NCBI RefSeq assembly: GCF_003131205.1
Contig: NZ_QFFY01000009.1
Location: 1 to 64,000, forward strand
Length of the DNA stretch: 64,000 bases
Reading direction: 5' to 3'
From: Occallatibacter savannae
Lineage (GTDB): Bacteria; Acidobacteriota; Terriglobia; Terriglobales; Acidobacteriaceae
In this document: positions 15,245-23,184 of the stretch, one piece after another
How the letters are laid out: every line of letters begins with the position of its first letter
Position numbering within the stretch: position 1 is the first letter of the stretch
Position numbers and translations under genes: made by a program
The notes under the pieces: model-generated
Seen by the model: only the letters and a program-made list of their open reading frames with translations
What the model was told of the DNA's origin: nothing
Databases searched by the model: none

Positions 15245-15383
15245 ATCAGGGGCTAGTTAGCTTGAGTCAAGGCTTGCGATGAACCCCGGAGTAAACCAGT
15301 CAGCAATTTGGGACTGGATCCGCAATAACCCGTGCGAGCCGGCGCTAGGCCGGAGGCACATAGCAAGAGAGAGCAGAGAAACA

Positions 15384-15449
15384 GGTACCAGAGATCAGCA
15401 AGAGCCGCATTCGCGACAAAGACTGATCTCTATTCCCTGATCTCTGAAG
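15384..15449. repeat. Inverted repeat 20 (CAGAGATCAG class), before rpsM
   Basis: ACCAGAGATCAG pairs with the downstream CTGATCTCT, which occurs twice (CTGATCTCTATTCC, then CTGATCTCTGA, 14 nt apart). This is consistent with a 7-nt periodic fifth vocabulary, but it is less regular than the other elements. Confidence 0.65.
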
Positions 15450-15461
15450 AAGGATTCAAGA

Positions 15462-15848
15462 ATGGCACGTATTGCTGGCGTCGATCTGCCCCGCAACAAG
15501 CAGGCACGGATCGCGCTCACGTACATTTACGGCATTGGCAATCCTCGTTCGCTCAAGATTCTGGAGAAGGCAAACGTTGACGCCTTCAAGAAGATCCAGG
15601 ATCTGACCGAAGAAGAGGTGAACCACATCCGCCAGGTGATTGAGGACGAGGGTGATGTTGAGGGCGATCTCCGCAAGGACGTCCAGATGCACATCAAGCG
15701 CCTCATCGATATCCAGAGCTACCGTGGCAGCCGGCATCGCCGCGCGCTTCCCGTTCGCGGACAGCGCACCCACACCAACGCTCGTACCCGCAAGGGACCC
15801 CGTAAGGGCACCATTGCCGGCAAGAAGAAAGCGACGGGTAAAACCTAA
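15462..15848 (+). CDS. rpsM: 30S ribosomal protein S13
   Basis: 128 aa. MARIAGVDLPRNKQARIALTYIYGIGNPRSLKIL and the C-terminal YRGSRHRRALPVRGQRTHTNARTRKGPRKG are diagnostic. It forms inter-subunit bridges in the 30S head. The AAGAAGGATTCAAG leader provides the SD. Its stop abuts the rpsK ATG with no gap. Confidence 0.98.
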   Translation: MARIAGVDLPRNKQARIALTYIYGIGNPRSLKILEKANVDAFKKIQDLTEEEVNHIRQVIEDEGDVEGDLRKDVQMHIKRLIDIQSYRGSRHRRALPVRGQRTHTNARTRKGPRKGTIAGKKKATGKT

Positions 15849-16271
15849 ATGGCGAAACCAGAGCAGAAAGCCGCAGCCGGCAAGGCGGGCAAGAACAAGA
15901 AGTTCAAAAAGCGCGAGCGCAAGAATGTGCCGTTCGGTGTGGTGCACATTCAAGCCTCGTTCAACAACACCATCGTGACGATTACCGATCAGGTAGGCAA
16001 CACCATCAGCTGGAAGAGCTCGGGTTCGCTCGGGTTCCGCGGTTCGCGCAAAGGCACGCCGTTCGCGGCGCAGCAGGCTGCGTCGAACGCGGCGCAGATG
16101 GCGCGCGACCACGGTCTTCGTGCAGTAGATGTGCGAGTTGCCGGTCCGGGATCGGGCCGCGAGTCCGCTATCCGCGCGCTGGCAGCAGCAGGCATCGACG
16201 TTCGCTCCATTCGCGACGTGACGCCTGTGCCGCACAACGGGTGCAGGCCGCCGAAGAGACGCAGAGTGTAG
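15849..16271 (+). CDS. rpsK: 30S ribosomal protein S11
   Basis: 140 aa. After a Lys-rich N-terminus comes VPFGVVHIQASFNNTIVTITDQVGNTISWKSSGSLGFRGSRKGTPFAAQQAA. It ends DVTPVPHNGCRPPKRRRV, the standard S11 terminus of the 30S platform. The start codon directly follows the rpsM stop, so translation is probably coupled. Confidence 0.98.
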   Translation: MAKPEQKAAAGKAGKNKKFKKRERKNVPFGVVHIQASFNNTIVTITDQVGNTISWKSSGSLGFRGSRKGTPFAAQQAASNAAQMARDHGLRAVDVRVAGPGSGRESAIRALAAAGIDVRSIRDVTPVPHNGCRPPKRRRV

Positions 16272-16348
16272 CTATCAGCTCTCAGCTTTCAGCCATCAGG
16301 TTGTTGCGATGGGAAACTGAAAGCTGAGGGCTGAAGGCTGAAAGCTAA
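16272..16348. repeat. Heptad hairpin element 21 (CAGCTNT class), rpsK-rpsD spacer
   Basis: Left: GCTATCAGCTCTCAGCTTTC, then AGCCATCAG. Right: GAAAGCT GAGGGCT GAAGGCT GAAAGCT. The loop is about 20 nt. Confidence 0.86.
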
Positions 16349-16415
16349 ACATGGGCCGGGATGACATGCGCACCGTCGCACGTAAACCGGCCGTCATCCG
16401 AAGTCAGGAGAAGAA

Positions 16416-17045
16416 ATGGCACGTTATACCGGAGCAGTATGCCGCCTTTGCCGCCGCGAAGGCACCAAGCTCTTTCTGAAGGGCACCAAGTGTACATCGG
16501 ACCGTTGCCCCGTGGAGAAGCGCAACTTTCCCCCGGGCCAGCACGGCAAGGACCGCAAGGCCAAGATTGTGGGCTACGGCCTGCAGCTGCATGAGAAGCA
16601 GAAGGCCAAGCGTATGTACTTCACGCTGGAAGGCCAGTTCCGCGCTTATTACGAGAAGGCGAACCGTTCGCAGGGAGTCACAGGCGAGTTGCTGATCCAG
16701 CAGCTCGAGCGCCGTCTCGACAACGTTGCGTTCCGCCTCGGCTTTGCGATTTCGCGGCGCCAGGCCCGCCAGGTGGTTCGCCACGGGCACGTCACTGTCA
16801 ATGGCAAGAAGGTGAACATCCCTTCGTACCAGGTGAATGTGGGCGACGAGATCGCGATCCGTCCCGAAGCCAAGAAGCTGGTCATCGTGGAGCAAGGCAC
16901 GCAATATGCAGCGCAGAATCCCGTGCCGGTCTGGCTCGAAGCGAATTTTGAAAACATGTCTGGGCGCGTGCTGAGCCTGCCCAAGCGCAAGGACGTCAAC
17001 CTGCCGATCAACGAGCAGCTGATCGTCGAACTGTACTCGAAGTAA
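16416..17045 (+). CDS. rpsD: 30S ribosomal protein S4, zinc-binding form
   Basis: 209 aa. The N-terminal zinc knuckle is C9-x2-C12 and C26-x4-C31, followed by FPPGQHGKDR. An S4 RNA-binding domain lies around residues 95-160 (RRLDNVAFRLGFAISRRQARQVVRHGHVTVNG). S4 initiates 30S assembly and in E. coli represses the alpha operon. An AGGAGAAGAA SD precedes it. Confidence 0.98.
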   Translation: MARYTGAVCRLCRREGTKLFLKGTKCTSDRCPVEKRNFPPGQHGKDRKAKIVGYGLQLHEKQKAKRMYFTLEGQFRAYYEKANRSQGVTGELLIQQLERRLDNVAFRLGFAISRRQARQVVRHGHVTVNGKKVNIPSYQVNVGDEIAIRPEAKKLVIVEQGTQYAAQNPVPVWLEANFENMSGRVLSLPKRKDVNLPINEQLIVELYSK

Positions 17046-17046
17046 A

Positions 17047-17121
17047 CAGCTTCTAGCTTGTAGCCAGTAGCCTGTAGCTCGATTCTTGAGCTGCCGGCTA
17101 CAAGCTACGGGCTACCAGCTG
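17047..17121. repeat. Heptad hairpin element 22 (TAGCYTG class), rpsD-rpoA spacer
   Basis: Left: TTCTAGCTTGTAGCCAGTAG, then CCTGTAGCT. Right: GAGCTGCCGGCTACAAGCTA, then CGGGCTACCAGCTG. The loop is about 9 nt. Confidence 0.85.
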
Positions 17122-17204
17122 CATTTCAAACCGAAGGAGAACTTGCGCGGCCGCCGCAAAATGCATCGCGACGTACCTGCCGTGCGGGAAAAGAGACGAG
17201 AGAT

Positions 17205-18299
17205 ATGCTTTGGAGAGGATTTCAAAAACCGAAGCGCCTGGCAGTGGATGCCGAGACGCTAAGCGAAACATACGGCAAGTTCAGCGCACAGCCTTTTGAG
17301 CGCGGATTTGGCACAACCATCGGCAATGCCCTGCGCCGTACGCTGCTGAGCTCGATTGAGGGAGCGGCAGTCACCGCGGTCCGCATTGAGGGCGTGCTGC
17401 ACGAGTTCCAGTCGATTGCCGGTGTCGTTGAAGACGCGACCGACATCATCCTGAATCTCAAACAGATTCCATTCAAGCTTATGGGCGACGGTCCCAAGGC
17501 GCTTTACCTGCGCGCCGACCAGCCCGGCGTGGTCACGAGCGGCATGATCGAAGCCGACGGGGACGTGGAGATTCTGGACAAGAACGTGTACATCGCCACC
17601 GTCTCTGAAGGTGGCCGGCTCGAGATGGAGATGCGTTTGAAGCGCGGCCGTGGATACATTTCGGCCGATAAGAACTTCGACGCCGATCTCGGACTGGGCT
17701 TCATCCCGGTGGATTCGGTGCACTCGCCTGTGCGCCGCGTGAACTACCTCGTCGATGCTGCTCGTCTGGGTCAGATCACCGACTATGACAAGCTGACGCT
17801 TGAGGTGTGGACGAACGGTGCGGTTCTGCCCGCCGACGCGGTGGGTCTGGCAGCCAAGCTGCTCAAGGACCACATGAACATCTTCATCAATTTCGAAGAG
17901 GAAATTGACGCGCCTTCGAGCAGTGAAGAAGGCCGCGTGATGCTGCGCAACGACAACCTGAATCGCTCGGTGGAAGAGCTCGAGCTTTCAGTCCGCAGCT
18001 ACAACTGCCTCAAGAACGCGAACATTCAGACCATCGGCGAGCTGGTGCAGAAGACCGAAGCCGAGATGCTGAAGACCAAGAACTTCGGCCGCAAGAGCCT
18101 GAACGAGATCAAGGAAATCCTCGCGCAGATGGGTCTGTCGCTGGGCATGAAGATCGACGAGAGCGGCAATGCCGTTCCCGGGCCGACGAGCGTTTCGCCG
18201 GCAACGACTCTGGCCACAAGCTACAGCCACTTTGACGACGAGGACGAGCCGCTGGATTCTGTTGATCTCCAGCTGCCGACCGAGACAGAGAACTTCTAG
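17205..18299 (+). CDS. rpoA: RNA polymerase alpha subunit
   Basis: 364 aa, somewhat longer than E. coli alpha (329). The N-terminal dimerisation/assembly domain shows FERGFGTTIGNALRRTLLSSIEGAAV. A linker precedes the C-terminal domain (about residues 245-320) with LELSVRSYNCLKNANIQTIGELVQ and GRKSLNEIKEIL, which binds UP elements and activators. The last roughly 45 residues are an acidic, Ser/Thr-rich extension. Confidence 0.98.
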   Translation: MLWRGFQKPKRLAVDAETLSETYGKFSAQPFERGFGTTIGNALRRTLLSSIEGAAVTAVRIEGVLHEFQSIAGVVEDATDIILNLKQIPFKLMGDGPKALYLRADQPGVVTSGMIEADGDVEILDKNVYIATVSEGGRLEMEMRLKRGRGYISADKNFDADLGLGFIPVDSVHSPVRRVNYLVDAARLGQITDYDKLTLEVWTNGAVLPADAVGLAAKLLKDHMNIFINFEEEIDAPSSSEEGRVMLRNDNLNRSVEELELSVRSYNCLKNANIQTIGELVQKTEAEMLKTKNFGRKSLNEIKEILAQMGLSLGMKIDESGNAVPGPTSVSPATTLATSYSHFDDEDEPLDSVDLQLPTETENF

Positions 18300-18301
18300 A
18301 G

Positions 18302-18372
18302 TTTCCAGTTGCCAGTTATCAGTTCTCAGTTAGCGAGGACTGATAACTGAAGACTGATGACTGACAACTGAC
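18302..18372. repeat. Heptad hairpin element 23 (NNYCAGT class), rpoA-rplQ spacer
   Basis: Left: TTCCAGT TGCCAGT TATCAGT TCTCAGT. Loop: TAGCGAGG. Right: ACTGATA ACTGAAG ACTGATG ACTGACA ACTGA. This is a clean period-7 example with a short loop. Confidence 0.88.
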
Positions 18373-18393
18373 TTTGAAAGCGAGTAACACGTC

Positions 18394-18879
18394 ATGCGCC
18401 ACCGCAATGCAGGATTCAAACTCGGACGCAACACCAGCCATCGCAATGCGCTGCTGCGCAACCTGGTGACGTCCGTGATCGTAGAGGACCGCGTGGAGAC
18501 CACCGTGGCCAAGGCCAAGGCTGTTCGTCCGCACGTGGAGAAGATGATTACGCTGGGCAAGAAGGGCGACGTGCACGCGCGGCGCCAGGCGCTCAGCTTT
18601 CTCCGTACCGACGACGCTGTGAAGCGCCTGTTCGATACCGTGGCCCCGCGCTACGGCGATCGCCAGGGCGGCTACCTGCGCATCGTCCGCACCGGCTTCC
18701 AGAAGGGCGACGGCGCCGAGAAGGCGTTCATCGAACTGCTGGGGGCCGAACAGCAGCTCGACGAGAAGCGCCAGAAGCGCGCGGAAGTTCGCGCCGAAAA
18801 GCGCAAGAAGCTCGAAGCTGCTCTGGAAGAGCAGAACAAGAAGGCTGAAGAGGAAAAGGGCGGGGAAGAGGCCGCTTAG
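18394..18879 (+). CDS. rplQ: 50S ribosomal protein L17
   Basis: 161 aa. MRHRNAGFKLGRNTSHRNALLRNLVTSVI is the L17 signature. LRIVRTGFQKGDGAEKAFIELLG closes the conserved part. The C-terminal 35 residues are a Lys/Glu-rich helix that extends past E. coli L17 (127 aa). It is the last gene of the supercluster and is followed by an intrinsic terminator. Confidence 0.97.
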   Translation: MRHRNAGFKLGRNTSHRNALLRNLVTSVIVEDRVETTVAKAKAVRPHVEKMITLGKKGDVHARRQALSFLRTDDAVKRLFDTVAPRYGDRQGGYLRIVRTGFQKGDGAEKAFIELLGAEQQLDEKRQKRAEVRAEKRKKLEAALEEQNKKAEEEKGGEEAA

Positions 18880-18916
18880 GCCGGCTCTCTCCGAACTTCG
18901 GATTCCCAAAGACCAG

Positions 18917-18954
18917 GGCGCACTCTCCTCGCGGAGAGTGTGCCTTTTGTTTTT
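18917..18954 (+). terminator. Intrinsic terminator of the ribosomal supercluster
   Basis: A 12-bp stem (GGCGCACTCTCC / GGAGAGTGTGCC, one G-U pair) with a TCGC loop is followed by TTTTGTTTTT. It is well placed 37 nt after the rplQ stop and just before a convergent gene. Confidence 0.93.
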
Positions 18955-18966
18955 AGAGAACCTGAT

Positions 18967-20703
18967 TCAAGCCAGACGCCAATGCGAAAGGCTGGTGTCC
19001 AACACAAAGGTTTGCGTGTTTGGGTGATGCACCTCACCAGCTTCATCTCGCCTCACCACGGTTCCTCCGGTGATGCTGATTTCGTCTGGACCGACAAGAA
19101 TTGCCCTGTGCTTGTAAATCCAGCCGGGAGGCATCCCGGTGGTCTCAACAGATTCAATTGCGAACGATCGGGCGTCGAGCCGATAGACGGGTGTTGTTCC
19201 ATAATTCCGGTGCCCAGAATAGCCAAGGGAGCCGATGAGATAGATGTAGTCGCCGATGAGGGTAGCCGTATGAAAATCCGTCGGTGGGAAAACTGAGACT
19301 GGATAGGCGTAGATTCGAATCTCGCCATCCGGCTTGTGCAGGAAGACGTCGTTGTAGATGCAGAAGTCCTCGTCGTAAGAGTCTTCGTGTTCGCCTGCGA
19401 TCTGCACGATGTCGCCGTTGGGCAGAAAGGTGATGGACTGTCCAAAGCGCTGCGCACACCAGACTGCAGAGCGATCGCCATCACCTCCGAACTCGTATCT
19501 GCGCTTTGCCTGGAATGCCGAGACACCTGCACGAATCATACAAAGCCAGAACGGCTCCTTGATCTCTTCGGGATTGGATGTTCCGAAGCGGCGCATTCTT
19601 CCAGCTCTAAATTGTTCTTCACTGACCATCAACGCATCTTCGTCTGGAGTTGGAGGAAGGCCGACTACGGCTCTTCTTCCTTCGTAAGAAAGCTTGCTAG
19701 GGTCCGCACCAGCATTGAGCAGTATCATGGCGGCAACCCGAGAACTGGCAGAACTAAGAGCTGATTGTTCGTGGTGCTTGCTGCGATCCGCGTCCGCGCC
19801 TGCCCTTATCAGTCGCCCGATTGCTTCAGTATTGTCGTACTCTGCGGCACACATAAGCGGCGTGGTGCCGAAGTCATCTGTCTCTTCGATTGCGGCGCCG
19901 TTCTTTATCAGCCACTCCAGCATGGCAGATTGATGATTCTCGATTGCATAGAGCAGCGCCGTCTTCCCGCATCTGCCACGAGCATTGTGATCAGCTCCGT
20001 GTTCCTCAAGCAGACGTGCCTTGTCGATCTCACCTGTCTGTACGGAATTGAGCCATGCGGTTCGATCCCACCAATCATGCTCCTCAAGCGACGCCGCTGT
20101 TTTGATTTCATGTGCCACATCTTCTAGAGTGCCGAGAGCAACAGACCGGATGAGAGGTGTCCATTGCAACTGCTCCTCGTTTGCTCCGGCATCGAGCAGA
20201 AGACGGACCGCGTCGAAGCGGCCGATTCGCGACAAGACGCGCAATGGCGACTCTTTGTAGCTTGTCACCACATTCAAATCCACGCCGCGGGATATCAGCA
20301 GGCGGATGAGTTTGAGTAGCTGAGCATCGCGTCGAATGTCCCGTCCGTAGAGCGCGTCAATCAGAACGTTGTATCCGTGCTCACGCATATACCCGATCTC
20401 GGCTCCATGCTCGAGCAGCAGGGCCACTTTGTCCGGATCGCCAGCTGCCACTGCTAACGACAGGACGCTTCTCGGGCCCTCGATGCTGGTCGACATTTGA
20501 TTGACATTTGCTCCGTTCTCGAGCAGCAGGCGGACCATCTCGCAATCAGCGGAATTGTTTTGCACCGCAACCATCAGCGGGGTGCGACCCAATCTGTCGC
20601 ATTTCTCGAGATCAAACTGCGTGGGGTTGCCCTTCAGCCGTTCCCGCACTTTATCTGTCTGACCGCTTGCTACTAAAGCGTGAAGCGCAACAGGTTCGGG
20701 CAC
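18967..20703 (-). CDS. Ankyrin-repeat protein with C-terminal kelch-like domain
   Basis: 578 aa, starting at a GTG preceded by AAGGAGG. Residues 1 to about 350 are ankyrin repeats (e.g. GRTPLMVAVQNN, EHGADHNARGRCGKTALLYAIE, TDDFGTTPLMCAAEYDN). The last 180 residues look like beta-propeller/kelch blades (FHTATLIGDYIYLIGSLGY; HRAILVGPDEISITGG). No signal peptide is visible, so it is probably cytoplasmic and protein-binding. The precise role is unknown. It is convergent with rplQ. Confidence 0.85.
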   Translation of the reverse strand: MPEPVALHALVASGQTDKVRERLKGNPTQFDLEKCDRLGRTPLMVAVQNNSADCEMVRLLLENGANVNQMSTSIEGPRSVLSLAVAAGDPDKVALLLEHGAEIGYMREHGYNVLIDALYGRDIRRDAQLLKLIRLLISRGVDLNVVTSYKESPLRVLSRIGRFDAVRLLLDAGANEEQLQWTPLIRSVALGTLEDVAHEIKTAASLEEHDWWDRTAWLNSVQTGEIDKARLLEEHGADHNARGRCGKTALLYAIENHQSAMLEWLIKNGAAIEETDDFGTTPLMCAAEYDNTEAIGRLIRAGADADRSKHHEQSALSSASSRVAAMILLNAGADPSKLSYEGRRAVVGLPPTPDEDALMVSEEQFRAGRMRRFGTSNPEEIKEPFWLCMIRAGVSAFQAKRRYEFGGDGDRSAVWCAQRFGQSITFLPNGDIVQIAGEHEDSYDEDFCIYNDVFLHKPDGEIRIYAYPVSVFPPTDFHTATLIGDYIYLIGSLGYSGHRNYGTTPVYRLDARSFAIESVETTGMPPGWIYKHRAILVGPDEISITGGTVVRRDEAGEVHHPNTQTFVLDTSLSHWRLA

Positions 20704-20775
20704 CGGAAATCCTCCTTGCTTTCAAAGAGAGCAATTTAGGTCAACTGAGTTGAGCGTCAGCGAAGCGAACTTGCA

Positions 20776-21666
20776 TCATTCGCTCCCTGATTTGGTGATT
20801 CTTGTACTCAGGCTCATTGCGTCGTGGGGTGCGCGGACTTTGTTGTCGTCGTCGAAATAGACGAAGACGTCGCGGGCGGGCTGAGTCGGGCCCGGATCGG
20901 GGTGGATGCGAGTGCCGTCGGTGACTTCTTCGCCGTGTGACCAGGCGAGGATTCGGTGGGCCCAGGTGTCGATGGCTTCGGGGGTGTAGCCGTCGGGGTA
21001 GATCTTGTCGCTGCCATGCAGACGGCAGTAGACGAAGTCCGCAGTGACGTCGAGCATGACGGGCCACTTGATGGAATCGGCGACCACGAGGGCGACGTTG
21101 TATTTGCGCAGGAGCTCGATGTATTCGGGCGTGGCGAAGCTTTTGTGGCGGCACTCCATCGCGTGGCGGAAGGGGAGATCTCCTTTCTCGACGTCGAGCC
21201 AGCAGCGGCCGGACATCCACTCGTCGCGCTGGCTGGCGTAAGCTGCGGCCTGCTTGTGGGTGTGCGGGAGGAGCTTTAGAAAGCCTTCGATTTTGTCGGC
21301 GCTGAATGAGGTCTGTGGCGGAAGCTGCCAGAGAATAGGGCCGAGCTTGCGGCCGAGACAGAGCATGCCCTGTGCGAGGAAGTTGGCGAGCGCGCCTTCG
21401 ACATTCTCGAGCTTGCGGATGTGGGTGATGAACTGCGAGCCCTTGATCGAGAAGACGAAGTCGTCGGGCGTCTCTTTGCGCCAGGACTGGAAGCTCTGCG
21501 GCTTCTGGGTCGAGTAGAAGGTGCCGTTCAGCTCGATGGAGTTGAGCTTGCGCGATGCGAACTCGAGTTCGCGCTTTTGTGTGAGGTCTCCTGGGTAGAA
21601 GGTGCCGCGCCAGCCGTCGAAACGCCAGCCTGAGATGCCGATGCGGATATTGCCCTGCTGGCTCAC
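20776..21666 (-). CDS. DUF72 family protein (intact paralogue)
   Basis: 296 aa. It starts IRIGISGWRFDGWRGTFYPGDL and contains LNSIELNGTFYSTQKPQSFQSW, LGPILWQLPP, AMECRHKSF and the C-terminal DVFVYFDDDNKVRAPHDA. All are features of the DUF72 (YecE-like) TIM-barrel family. Biochemical function is unknown. A close paralogue lies 71 nt upstream in the same orientation, suggesting tandem duplication. Confidence 0.9.
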   Translation of the reverse strand: MSQQGNIRIGISGWRFDGWRGTFYPGDLTQKRELEFASRKLNSIELNGTFYSTQKPQSFQSWRKETPDDFVFSIKGSQFITHIRKLENVEGALANFLAQGMLCLGRKLGPILWQLPPQTSFSADKIEGFLKLLPHTHKQAAAYASQRDEWMSGRCWLDVEKGDLPFRHAMECRHKSFATPEYIELLRKYNVALVVADSIKWPVMLDVTADFVYCRLHGSDKIYPDGYTPEAIDTWAHRILAWSHGEEVTDGTRIHPDPGPTQPARDVFVYFDDDNKVRAPHDAMSLSTRITKSGSE

Positions 21667-21737
21667 TGATTGGTCGACCTCCGGCAGTGGAGATCAGTCT
21701 AGCTGATGCACTCAGCGGGGTGTGTTCGGGCCGACGT

Positions 21738-22627
21738 CTAGCTTGCCGGAATGAGTTCGTCGACCCTCTTCTGCAGAGCCTGTGCATCAACCGGAGCGCG
21801 GACTTTGGCGTCATTGTCGAAATAAACATAGACGTCGCGCGATGCTCTTTTTGTCGCGGACTTGGAGTGCGCGCGCTTGCCGTTCGTTACTTCTCCGCCG
21901 CGCGACCAGGCAACGATCGGCGTGCCCACACTTCGATTGCGTCGGCTTCGTAACCGCTGGTGTAGAGCTGTTCGCTGCCGTGGAGCCGGCAGTAGACGAA
22001 GTCGGCGGTGACGTCCATCAGCAGGGGCCAGTCGACGGTGTCGGCTACGACGAGGCCGATGCGATTCTTGCGCAGAAGAGATATGAAGTCGGCGCAATCG
22101 CAGCTTGCGTGGCGGATCTCGATGGCGTGGCGGATGGGCAGGTCTGCCTCGATCTCGAGCCACGATCGGCCTTTGAGCCGCTCATCATGACCCTGCGCGA
22201 GTGCCGCGGCTGCGCTATGAGTGCGCGGCAGCAGATCGAAGAATGACTGGAGCTTTTCGGGGTTGAATGCGAACTGTGGCGGGAATTGCCAGAGGATGGG
22301 GCCGAGCTTTCTGCCGAGGCGCAACACGCCTTGCGCGAAGAAGTTGGCGAGCGGCTTTTCCGCTTTGGTGAGCTTGAGCATGTGCGTGAGGTAGCGCGAG
22401 CCCTTCACGGCGAAGACGAAGTCATCGGGTGTCTCGTCGTGCCACTGCTGGAAGCTCTGCGGCCGCTGGAGGGAGTAGAAGGAGCCGTTGAGCTCGATGG
22501 TGTTGAAATGCTGCGCGGCGAATTGGAGTTCGCGGCGCTGAGCGAGCTTCTGCGGGTAGAAGGTGCCGCGCCAGCCTTTGTAGCGCCAACCGGAGATTCC
22601 GATGCGGATCTGGCCTGCATGGCTCAT
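21738..22627 (-). pseudogene. DUF72 family protein, frameshifted copy
   Basis: It starts MSHAGQIRIGISGWRYKGWRGTFYPQ and aligns with the neighbouring DUF72 gene as far as EADAIEVWA. The frame then runs into a stop at 21887. The expected continuation (IVAWSRGGEVTNGKRAHS to RDVYVYFDNDAKVRAPVDA) is intact in another frame and ends at 21738. A single missing base at about 21918-21919 explains it. Either a recent inactivating deletion or an assembly error is possible. As read, a 246-residue truncated product would be made. Confidence 0.85.
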
Positions 22628-22689
22628 GAGTGGATTGGACGCGGAAAACGAAGGAGAAGGCAATTTCCGCCAGCGAGAATATGTGTGCG

Positions 22690-23184
22690 TCAGGCGGAGC
22701 GATTGAAATCTTTGCGGGGCCGCAGGGTCCGCAACAGCAAGTAGAAAAGGAGCAGGACTACGGCGCCAGAGCAGTCGAGCAGCACGTCGGAAGGGATGCC
22801 GGTGCGGTTGGGCAGAAACGACTGGTGATACTCATCCATGCTGGCGATCGCGGCAGTGCCCAGCAGCGCGAGAGCCGCGCAGATGAGGAAATGCTTGTTT
22901 GGAAGGCTCATCCACCAGGCGCGGAGCCAGAGCAGGCCCATGGTTCCATAGCCAAGGAAGTGGCCGGTCTTGCGGATGTCGTGGTGGAGCAGTGCCCAAC
23001 GAGCGTCGGAGACGGGGCCGAAGAGATGTTGCCACACCCAGCGGAACGGCCCGCTGGTGTGATCGGCGCCGAATGCTGCGGTGGATTCAACTACGATGAC
23101 TCCGACGGCCAACGCCACCGGCCACCATGCGCTGATCCAGTACCAGGCGGATCGGTGTCGGACGATGGGAGCCGCCTTACTCAA
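22690..23184 (-). CDS. VanZ-like membrane protein
   Basis: 164 aa from a TTG that overlaps the end of guaB by 8 nt. There are four hydrophobic segments. The VanZ/YkoX-like signature lies at about residues 117-145 (SMDEYHQSFLPNRTG, then DVLLDCSGA), with RKTGHFLGYG earlier. VanZ-family proteins occur in cell-envelope contexts, and the founding member gives low-level teicoplanin resistance. A role here cannot be assigned. It is probably co-transcribed with guaB. Confidence 0.82.
   Translation of the reverse strand: MSKAAPIVRHRSAWYWISAWWPVALAVGVIVVESTAAFGADHTSGPFRWVWQHLFGPVSDARWALLHHDIRKTGHFLGYGTMGLLWLRAWWMSLPNKHFLICAALALLGTAAIASMDEYHQSFLPNRTGIPSDVLLDCSGAVVLLLFYLLLRTLRPRKDFNRSA

Larger units (their letters stand above)
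15138..15461 (+). other. 324 nt rpmJ-rpsM intergenic region
   Basis: It contains two repeat elements (15169-15244 and 15384-15449). About 140 nt of non-repeat sequence between them includes a small CCGGC/GCCGG hairpin near 15339-15353. I see no open reading frame or tRNA. This is a plausible site for an internal promoter of the alpha operon, but no convincing -35/-10 pair was found. Confidence 0.5.

Noticed and set aside
1..18372. Spacer repeats as possible CRISPR arrays or tandem-repeat loci
   Set aside because: Units are 7 nt, degenerate and arranged as inverted arms. There are no 25-40 nt repeats with unique spacers and no cas genes.
21887..22627. Truncated DUF72 as a genuine short protein
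   Set aside because: The missing C-terminal end is fully present in another frame, so a frameshift is the simpler reading.
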